Part shown: piece after piece, positions 44,075 through 50,271 of the stretch
How positions within the stretch are numbered: position 1 is the first letter of the stretch
Layout of the letters: the number at the start of each line of letters is the position of its first letter
Assembly (NCBI GenBank): GCA_024698145.1
Contig: JAILRO010000014.1
Location: forward strand, 72,356-122,626
Source of the DNA: Lachnospiraceae bacterium
GTDB lineage: Bacteria > Bacillota > Clostridia > Lachnospirales > Lachnospiraceae
DNA length: 50,271 bases
Direction of reading: 5' to 3'
Translations under genes and position numbers: made by a program
The notes under the pieces: model-generated
Database searches by the model: none
What the model was told of the DNA's origin: nothing
The model's input: only the letters and a program-made list of their open reading frames with translations

Positions 44075-44101
44075 ATGATTGTCAGATTTTAAAACAATCA
44101 T
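44075..44101. repeat. Inverted repeat before the CotH-like gene
   Basis: ATGATTGT (44075-44082) and its exact complement (44094-44101) with an 11-bp spacer, ending 11 bp before the start codon. It may be an operator or a leader hairpin near the ribosome binding site. Confidence 0.4.
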
Positions 44102-44112
44102 ATAAGGTAGAA

Positions 44113-47100
44113 ATGAGAAAATCGATTTCAATTAAAAGTTTTTTGGTGTTAACGTTTATTCTTTTTGTGGGAACAAAATCGTTTGCTATGAGTAAAGATA
44201 ATACAAAAGTCAATATAACTACTACAAGAATAGTCCCTGGAGATAAAATTGAATACACAATTTCGGATGATTTAACTAATTATCATTGTGAATGGTACGC
44301 AGATGATGAATTAATATCAAATGATCGAAAGTTCAGACCAGATGAAAGTTATTTTGAAAAAATCATCAAATTAATAGTTTACGATTCAGATAATAATTGC
44401 TTAGGCGAGGACAGTATTTATTATAGTAATTTGCCGGTTTTGTATATTGATACGGACGATGGAGAAGCTGTTACAAGTAAAGAAACAGTTAAAAAGGCTG
44501 ATTTGTTAATACAAGGCAATGATCAGTATGAAATGCAGTATTCAGGTGATATAGACATTAAGCTTCGTGGTAATTCCAGTTCGCAATTTCCCCAAAAACC
44601 TTATAAAATCAAATTAGGCACTAAGACAGATTTGTTTGGAATGGGAAAGAGCAAACATTGGGTGTTGATATCTAATTATCTTGATACAAGTGCCATGAGA
44701 AATAAACTGGCAAGTGAATTGGCTCATGATTTGGACATTGCGTCAATGGATATGTTGTGTGTTGATGTTGTTATTAATGGTAGCTATGAAGGACTTTACG
44801 TCTTGTCTGAACAAATCCGTATAGATAAAAACAGGATTAACATATTTGACTGGGAAAACGAAGCAGAAGAAGTTGCGAAGGCCATTTACAAAAAGGAAAA
44901 GAATAACTTAACAACTGATGATCGTGATAATATAGAAAATCTGCTTTGTGAAAATCTTAGTTGGATGTCGACAGGTAAATTTACATATAACGAGAAACAA
45001 TATGTTGTTGAAAATTATTATAATATAAATAATGATTATTCTGGAGGATATCTTTTTGAGATGTCTAAAGAATATGATGAAGTGTCAAAGTTTACTACTA
45101 CAAATGGTATTAAGGTCATGTTGAAGTCGCCGGAGTTCTTATATACTAATGATGACATGTTTGATTATACAAGAAATTATTGGCAATCCTACGAAGATGC
45201 TTTGATATCCGTAGATGGTTATAATACTGCAGGAAAATCTTATCTTGACTTGGTTGATTTTGATTCAATGGTCTGTTATTGGTTAGTTATGGAAATAACT
45301 GGTAATAATGACGCCGTGCATAAAAGTAGATATTCATATAAGGACTTGAATAGCAGAATGGTTATGGGACCCGTTTGGGATTTTGACTGGGGAGTTGGTT
45401 CATGTACGGTTGGAAATAACCCTACAGGCTGGAAAGTCTCGACTGGTACATTATGGAAAGATTTTGTTGATGATCCTTATTTTCAGATTAGGGCAGCTGA
45501 AAAATATTGGAGTATACGAGGAATTCTTGAAGATATCATAAAAGAGAATGGTTGGATAGACGATAATGTAAATTATCTCAAATATGCTGGAAAAGCAAAT
45601 GATGAGAGATATCCTGATATAAATTATGGAACTTATAACAGACGAAGCTTTAGTGCAGACGCCCGAGTATTAAAGGATTATTTGACAAAAAGGATAGAGT
45701 GGTTAGATACTCAGTTTCAAACGAATGATGAAACCACATCAGCTCTTTATTTATCTCAAAGCACTAATCCGTATATTAAGAGTAATGCTAAAATAATATT
45801 AGCATTAAATAATGTTAGTATAGATAATGAATCAGAACAGTTGAAAGCGGATGGATTGTTATCTTATGGTGATAATCTTGAATTAAGTATACAAATAGAG
45901 GATGAAGCAACAAGTAATATTAAAATATATGTAAACGGATTATATTATCAGGATTTAGTGCCGACTGATGGTAATTGTGAAATTACGATTCCTAATAATT
46001 TGCTTAAAAAAGATGAAAGGTCGAGGAATGTAATTTCCATTATAGGCTTTGATTCAGCGGATAAAAAAACATATACTAATTATGTGACTGTAATAAAGAA
46101 GAATGCAGAAGTTAAAACTGGTAGCCCATATATTTTAAACGATGATGGTGATTTGGATTATGATAATACAATCAATCACGTAATAATCAACCAAGTATAT
46201 GGTGGTAAGAAGAAAGAGTCTTACGCATCTCATAGCTTCATCGAATTATATAATCCGTTAGGCGAAGATGTTGATTTGACTGGTTGGTCATTGCAATATC
46301 GTTCAAGTGTCGATGGTGGTGATAATACATCATGGAGTAAACTTGATTTGACAGGAACGATACCTTCTCATTGTTCATATCTTGTGAGATGTAAAAGTAT
46401 TAAAGATCCGGTAAGCGGTTCAATCGTAATTGAAGATGATAAATGCGATCAGGAATGGAATCAGGTTATTAATAATAAGGGCTGTTCCATTGTTTTAGTA
46501 GCAAACAATAAACTGATTGATTCTGAATCAGAGGTATTTGATAATGAGAATGATATACCGGTTATATATGACTATGTAGATATGGTTGGTATATCCGGTA
46601 ATGATACTGATACAGATGAGAATATTTCCAAAGAAGCTGCATTGCATTATGAGAAAGAGGCTTCTAAAGTTCAATCTAAAAAGATAGGAATAAGACGCAA
46701 GAATCTTACTGATACAGATGATAATACTGTGGACGGTGATTTCGAACCTGTTGACTACAGTTTTGAAAATACAGATTATATACGGTACATTTCACCGAAG
46801 TGTTCAGCAGACGGACCATGGACGTTTGATGAAAAGAAGATTCCGAAATACAAAGTACTGTTCGATATGAACACAAAAGATTTGGAATCTGTTACTAAAG
46901 AATATTCGTATGCATCAAGAGTGGAGACTCCGGAGGAGCCGATAAGAAAGGGTTATACATTTACTGGATGGTATACTGATGAAAAATGTACGGAAGTCTA
47001 TGATTTCAAAAAGACTAAACCAATAGCGGACATAATATTATATGCAGGATGGGAAGTTAACAACTATACAATTCATTTTGAAACAAATGGTGGAAGTGCA

Positions 47101-47991
47101 ATTAATGATATAACTCAAGATTATGGAGCGAAGATTACTGCACCGGAAGCTCCGTCTCGTGAAGGATACACATTTACCGGATGGTATATTGACGAGAAGT
47201 TTGAGCGACAGTTTGCATTTACAACCATGCCGTCAGAAAATTTAACATTGTATGCCGGGTGGAAACGCATAGAATATAATGTGACGTGGGTTGACTTTGA
47301 TGGAAAAATGCTGAAAAGTGAAACAGTGGCTCAAGGCAAGTCGGGAAGTTCACCGGTAAATCCATCTCGTGAAGGATACACATTTATTGGGTGGTCGGCG
47401 AAGGCAGACAAGGTTGTATCGGATATGACCATCGAAGCACAGTATTCCAAGGTTACAGTGCTTTTGACGGTAAAATATGATATGCCGGAAGGAGATTCTT
47501 CTACAACTAACACGTCAGCTTTCGGCGAGTCAGTGGAAGAGATTACATTATATACAGAAAAATACAAGAAGGCTGATTTCAAGGCGAAGATAATTGGTAG
47601 CGAACTTCCTGTGACATGGAGTTCGTCAGATACGGCGGTGCTGTCGGTTTCGCAAGAAGGGAAAGTTACTGCGAAGAAGGCGGGAGTGGCCTATGTGTAT
47701 GCCGAGTCAGGCGCGGGCAAGGCAGCTTGTAAGGTTATAGTCAAGAAAGCAGGAATCACTGTAAAACTTTCGGGCAAACCGGTTGATTCTTTAGTTCTAA
47801 AAAAGAACAAAAACTATAAAATTAGTGCGAAAGCTGTGCCGGCAGGTAAAATTAAGTATTCTGTAAAGGATAAGAGCATCCTAACGATTACTAATAAAGG
47901 CAAGATTAAGACAAAGAAGAAAGGTAAGACATACATAGTAGTTTCTTCTGGTGGAATGAAGAAGAAGGTTAAGGTTACGGTGAAGAAGTGA
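44113..47991 (+). CDS. Secreted CotH-kinase/lamin-tail/InlB-repeat/Ig-like protein
   Basis: A 1292-residue surface or secreted protein. Residues 1-25 are a signal peptide. The CotH kinase domain (about 110-550) includes DIKLRGNSSSQFPQKPYKIK, SKHWVLISNYLDTSAMRN and the metal-site block GPVWDFDWGVGSC near 420. CotH proteins phosphorylate spore-coat or surface proteins. A lamin-tail domain follows (about 685-800, HSFIELYNPLGEDVDLTGW), then three InlB-B/Flg_new repeats (about 912-1115, each with GYTFTGWY-like motifs), then Ig-like Big_2 and Lys-rich modules to the end. No LPXTG signal is seen. The last third has less A/T-biased codons than the first, suggesting domain shuffling. Terminator at 47997. 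Confidence 0.88.
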   Translation: MRKSISIKSFLVLTFILFVGTKSFAMSKDNTKVNITTTRIVPGDKIEYTISDDLTNYHCEWYADDELISNDRKFRPDESYFEKIIKLIVYDSDNNCLGEDSIYYSNLPVLYIDTDDGEAVTSKETVKKADLLIQGNDQYEMQYSGDIDIKLRGNSSSQFPQKPYKIKLGTKTDLFGMGKSKHWVLISNYLDTSAMRNKLASELAHDLDIASMDMLCVDVVINGSYEGLYVLSEQIRIDKNRINIFDWENEAEEVAKAIYKKEKNNLTTDDRDNIENLLCENLSWMSTGKFTYNEKQYVVENYYNINNDYSGGYLFEMSKEYDEVSKFTTTNGIKVMLKSPEFLYTNDDMFDYTRNYWQSYEDALISVDGYNTAGKSYLDLVDFDSMVCYWLVMEITGNNDAVHKSRYSYKDLNSRMVMGPVWDFDWGVGSCTVGNNPTGWKVSTGTLWKDFVDDPYFQIRAAEKYWSIRGILEDIIKENGWIDDNVNYLKYAGKANDERYPDINYGTYNRRSFSADARVLKDYLTKRIEWLDTQFQTNDETTSALYLSQSTNPYIKSNAKIILALNNVSIDNESEQLKADGLLSYGDNLELSIQIEDEATSNIKIYVNGLYYQDLVPTDGNCEITIPNNLLKKDERSRNVISIIGFDSADKKTYTNYVTVIKKNAEVKTGSPYILNDDGDLDYDNTINHVIINQVYGGKKKESYASHSFIELYNPLGEDVDLTGWSLQYRSSVDGGDNTSWSKLDLTGTIPSHCSYLVRCKSIKDPVSGSIVIEDDKCDQEWNQVINNKGCSIVLVANNKLIDSESEVFDNENDIPVIYDYVDMVGISGNDTDTDENISKEAALHYEKEASKVQSKKIGIRRKNLTDTDDNTVDGDFEPVDYSFENTDYIRYISPKCSADGPWTFDEKKIPKYKVLFDMNTKDLESVTKEYSYASRVETPEEPIRKGYTFTGWYTDEKCTEVYDFKKTKPIADIILYAGWEVNNYTIHFETNGGSAINDITQDYGAKITAPEAPSREGYTFTGWYIDEKFERQFAFTTMPSENLTLYAGWKRIEYNVTWVDFDGKMLKSETVAQGKSGSSPVNPSREGYTFIGWSAKADKVVSDMTIEAQYSKVTVLLTVKYDMPEGDSSTTNTSAFGESVEEITLYTEKYKKADFKAKIIGSELPVTWSSSDTAVLSVSQEGKVTAKKAGVAYVYAESGAGKAACKVIVKKAGITVKLSGKPVDSLVLKKNKNYKISAKAVPAGKIKYSVKDKSILTITNKGKIKTKKKGKTYIVVSSGGMKKKVKVTVKK

Positions 47992-47996
47992 TTATT

Positions 47997-48031
47997 AAGG
48001 CGGAGCAGATGAGAGTCTGCTTCGCCTTTTT
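47997..48031 (+). terminator. Terminator of the CotH-like gene
   Basis: A 13-bp stem (47997-48009 with 48016-48028, one G-T), loop TGAGAG, T5. Confidence 0.9.
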
Positions 48032-48064
48032 GAATTTTGATGAAACTATTGATTTAGAAAATAG

Positions 48065-48093
48065 TTGAAAGGTGTCGAAAAAAGTTGTAGAAT
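48065..48093 (+). promoter_or_regulatory. Promoter of the Thoeris operon
   Basis: TTGAAA (48065-48070), 17-bp spacer, TAGAAT (48088-48093). A 5' UTR of about 100 nt separates it from the TIR gene. It shows that the pair is transcribed on its own. Confidence 0.7.
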
Positions 48094-48201
48094 TAATACA
48101 GATACATTTTTGAAGGTGAAACAATATAACTTTGATTGGTTAAAAGCTCAAGTGTATATTTAGAGATTACAGTTCTTACGAAGTATTTAGGGAGGGAAAA
48201 T

Positions 48202-48702
48202 ATGGCTTATCATGATAAAGTATATGTATCCATGGATGCAGATAATGATCTTCGTTACTATCGTCTTATGCAGGCATGGAAACAGAATGACAATATCCCA
48301 TTTAATTTCAGAGATGCACATGATATTAATATGATTTATGATAAAAGCGAAGAATCAATAAAAGAGGGATTAAAGGAAAGATTTAGACATACAAAAGTTT
48401 TTGTACTATTGGTAGGCAATCATACAAAGTTTTTATACAAATATGTGAGATGGGAGATAGAACAAGCAATTAAAAGAGAGATTCCCTGTATAGTTGTGAA
48501 TATTAATGGGAAAAAATGTTGTGACAATGAACTATGCCCTGCGTTGATGCGTGATCATTTGGCGATTCATATTCCGTTCGGGGCGAAAATAATGCAATAT
48601 ACTCTTGAAAATTGGCCCGCGTCATATGAGAGACATAAGAAAGAAGGTGCTGTAGGACCATATTATTATAAGGATGAAGTGTATGAAGGACTTGGTTTGT
48701 AA
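48202..48702 (+). CDS. thsB: TIR-domain (DUF1863) protein, Thoeris ThsB-like
   Basis: A 166-residue single TIR-like domain. The first strand is KVYVSMDADNDLRYYRLMQA, the central helix VFVLLVGNHTKFLYKYVRWE, and E85 in RWEIEQAI is in the position of the catalytic Glu. Thoeris TIR proteins sense phage and make an ADP-ribose-based signal from NAD+. ATG 48202 follows GGAGGG; the frame from 48136 has no site. The effector gene overlaps its end by 20 bp. The signal molecule is inferred from the effector type (macro domain: His-ADPR in type II Thoeris). Confidence 0.87.
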   Translation: MAYHDKVYVSMDADNDLRYYRLMQAWKQNDNIPFNFRDAHDINMIYDKSEESIKEGLKERFRHTKVFVLLVGNHTKFLYKYVRWEIEQAIKREIPCIVVNINGKKCCDNELCPALMRDHLAIHIPFGAKIMQYTLENWPASYERHKKEGAVGPYYYKDEVYEGLGL

Positions 48703-49858
48703 TGTAAGTATTTCGGCAAAAAGATTAAAAAAAAGGATAGTGGTAATTGTTTCTAATTTTTTTTCTATAATTGGTTTAATGATGATGGTTGCTGAAGCAT
48801 CGTCTGAAATTTTCGGACATAATGGACTGTTCGATTTTTACAGGAATCATGCCGATACGATTATAGTTATTTTAATTTTTGTATGTGTTTACAAGAATTG
48901 GGATAGACTCGAATATGCTGTAAAGATTAAGAACTTGCCTGATATTACAATAACGCTTAAAGTATGTAATGTTTTGGAAAATAAAGGGGCTGTTATTATT
49001 CCTACAAATTCTACTTTTGACACATTAATGGAAGACGAGTTTATTAGTACGGGAAGCGTTCAAGGGCAGTATCAAACCAAGTATTTTAAAGGGCGAATGG
49101 AAGAACTTAATAAAAAAATAGAAATTGGGCTAGAAGGAAAAACATTCGTTGAATTAAAGGATGGAAGAAAGCATAACAAGAAGTGGTATCCAATTGGAAC
49201 GGTAAGTAGAATTAACGAGAGAAATAAGAGAGCTTATTTTTTGGTGGATTCCGATATCGATCCGAACGGAATTACAATAGATGTTGATGCTTTGAATATT
49301 TCACAAGCATTAACAAATCTTTGGAATTATCTTTATAGAGAAGGAAATGCCGAACCGTATTCAATTCCATTAATAGGAACAGGAAAAGCTCGCGCAAAAG
49401 ATGTGTCGCGTAATGATATTGTTCAGCAAATAATTCTTTCTTTTCTTGTAGCATCAAGAGAACATAAAATAACGGAAAGTCTGACAATATGTATTTATCC
49501 TGGTGATTTTGATAAAATTGGTTGGGATGAACTTTGCGAGTTTTTGAATTATCAAAGTCAATTTGCAAACGTGAAAAATGTTGAAACTAAGCCAGTTGGA
49601 ATTGCGGAGAAAACGCCGGAAAATAAAAAGTACGAAGCTGAAATTGATAAAAATGAAAATAGAGATTGGTTTTATTTGTCTCCCCAAAAATCACAAAAAA
49701 ATGAATACGAGAATATGATACTGACGTTATTAGCCGGAAATAAAATGAAAATTAATGAGGTGGCTGAGTCAATAGGTATGAGCATAGATGAAACGAAACG
49801 AATTATTAATAATTTATGTGAGGATGGTCTTATTGAAAGAGAGAAAGCTACTAATTAA
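48683..49858 (+). CDS. thsA: Type II Thoeris effector: two TM helices, macro domain, C-terminal winged helix
   Basis: A 391-residue protein. Residues 18-38 and 56-72 are transmembrane helices. A ThsA-type macro-like domain covers about 90-300 (KGAVIIPTNSTFDT, PYSIPLIGTGKARAKDV, LTICIYPGDFDKIGW). In type II Thoeris the macro domain binds the TIR product and the membrane helices then disrupt the membrane. After a charged linker, residues 342-388 (MKINEVAESIGMSIDETKRI then INNLCEDGLIERE) form a winged helix-turn-helix not expected in the basic effector. ATG 48683 follows AAGGA; ATG 48674 is nine bases further upstream. It overlaps the TIR gene, so the two are translationally coupled. Confidence 0.82.
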   Translation: MKDLVCNVSISAKRLKKRIVVIVSNFFSIIGLMMMVAEASSEIFGHNGLFDFYRNHADTIIVILIFVCVYKNWDRLEYAVKIKNLPDITITLKVCNVLENKGAVIIPTNSTFDTLMEDEFISTGSVQGQYQTKYFKGRMEELNKKIEIGLEGKTFVELKDGRKHNKKWYPIGTVSRINERNKRAYFLVDSDIDPNGITIDVDALNISQALTNLWNYLYREGNAEPYSIPLIGTGKARAKDVSRNDIVQQIILSFLVASREHKITESLTICIYPGDFDKIGWDELCEFLNYQSQFANVKNVETKPVGIAEKTPENKKYEAEIDKNENRDWFYLSPQKSQKNEYENMILTLLAGNKMKINEVAESIGMSIDETKRIINNLCEDGLIEREKATN

Positions 49859-50151
49859 AGTGGATTTTGTATAATGTTATAAAATCATTATTAAATAACC
49901 TGATATTGGTGAGTTAGTTTTTGTGAATCTCCAAGAAAATCTTGACATAAAATTTTGAGTTTGATTTGTAAACTTATAACAAGATAAACAGAGTTCTTTA
50001 GAGAAAGTATTTGCGAATTATTTAATGTAGTGGCGTGGTAAGAAGATATGGAATTTAAGAGTTTAGTTATTAACGTATATCAATGGAATGTGAATATATC
50101 ACTGTTTGATGATTATAAGGAAATTTTATATGCTTGTAAGTGGTAAAATAA
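49859..50151. other. A/T-rich gap after the Thoeris operon
   Basis: About 290 bp without a credible gene. It has a perfect TTGACA at 49942-49947 but no convincing -10 box at the right distance. No strong terminator for the Thoeris operon is visible. Confidence 0.45.
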
Positions 50152-50271
50152 AGTACACAGATTTTCGCCACTAAACTGCACAGATTTTTGCCAGTAAGTG
50201 CACAAATCCTCGCCACAAAGTGCACACTTTCTCTCATTGGTGATAGAATCTAACTATCATTTAATGGAGGA
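50152..50271 (+). mobile_element. Left end of an IS21-like insertion sequence (partial)
   Basis: Four imperfect tandem units of about 20-23 bp lie at about 50152-50239, each of the type GT(A/G)CACA-N2-TTTTCGCCA. Repeated terminal units of this sort are characteristic of IS21-family ends. The window ends in TTAATGGAGGA, an ideal ribosome binding site, so the transposase gene probably starts just beyond. The family call is inferred from the end structure, since no transposase is in view. Confidence 0.55.

Noticed and set aside
1-50271. CRISPR array or cas genes
   Set aside because: No regularly spaced repeats with unique spacers and no Cas protein; the only tandem repeats are at 25573-25604 and 50152-50239 and have no spacers.

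Overview
The window is chromosomal DNA of a low-GC, Gram-positive anaerobe, most likely a member of the Lachnospiraceae (Clostridia). Evidence: eukaryote-like (type 2) isoleucyl-tRNA synthetase, spoIID/spoIIQ-like sporulation genes, a GH94 cellobiose phosphorylase, an indolepyruvate:ferredoxin oxidoreductase pair, AGGAGG-type ribosome binding sites with occasional TTG/GTG starts, and a LoaP-type NusG paralogue beside an exopolysaccharide (EPS) operon. The genus cannot be fixed from sequence alone.

Region 1 (1-25,300) is mostly core: ileS, a small PH-domain protein, a secreted amidase with cell-wall-binding repeats, glycogen phosphorylase, a sporulation/cell-wall trio (SpoIID-like, L,D-transpeptidase, degenerate M23/SpoIIQ-like), acpP, a lipoprotein, cellobiose phosphorylase, an aldose-epimerase-like protein, a small ppGpp-hydrolase-like HD protein, tRNA-Pro(AGG), a CinA-C amidohydrolase, uracil permease and upp (with a 134-bp composite palindrome between them), two uncharacterised proteins, iorB-iorA, and an Rpn/PD-(D/E)XK transposase-like gene that seems to have lost its catalytic core in frame.

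Region 2 (25,300-31,400) is an accessory island. loaP is followed by a 221-bp leader (promoter plus structured RNA). The same 221 bp recurs 4,861 bp downstream with only four substitutions, directly in front of the EPS operon and an intrinsic terminator. Between the copies lie a DarT-DarG ADP-ribosylation toxin-antitoxin pair and a SIR2-HerA pair, both known anti-phage modules. The layout suggests that a defence cassette was inserted by, or together with, duplication of the EPS leader. The cassette may share LoaP-dependent processive antitermination with the EPS operon, and could in principle be lost by recombination between the repeats.

Region 3 (31,400-44,100) is a Wzx/Wzy-type EPS cluster on one strand: nucleotide-sugar epimerase/reductase, PssD/PssE (Alg14/Alg13-like) pair, GT4 and GT2 glycosyltransferases, Wzy polymerase, pyruvyltransferase, two left-handed beta-helix acyltransferases, an FrhB-like protein without its ferredoxin part, an SDR, the Wzx flippase and a putative glycosyltransferase. 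It ends in debris: an orphan ferredoxin module and a broken second flippase.

Region 4 (44,100-50,271) holds a large secreted CotH-kinase/lamin-tail/InlB-repeat/Ig-like protein, then a two-gene TIR + transmembrane-macro operon that reads as a type II Thoeris system whose effector carries an extra C-terminal winged helix. The window ends in tandem 20-23-bp repeats like the end of an IS21-family element. Three NAD/ADP-ribose-based defence modules (DarTG, SIR2-HerA, Thoeris) therefore bracket one EPS locus.
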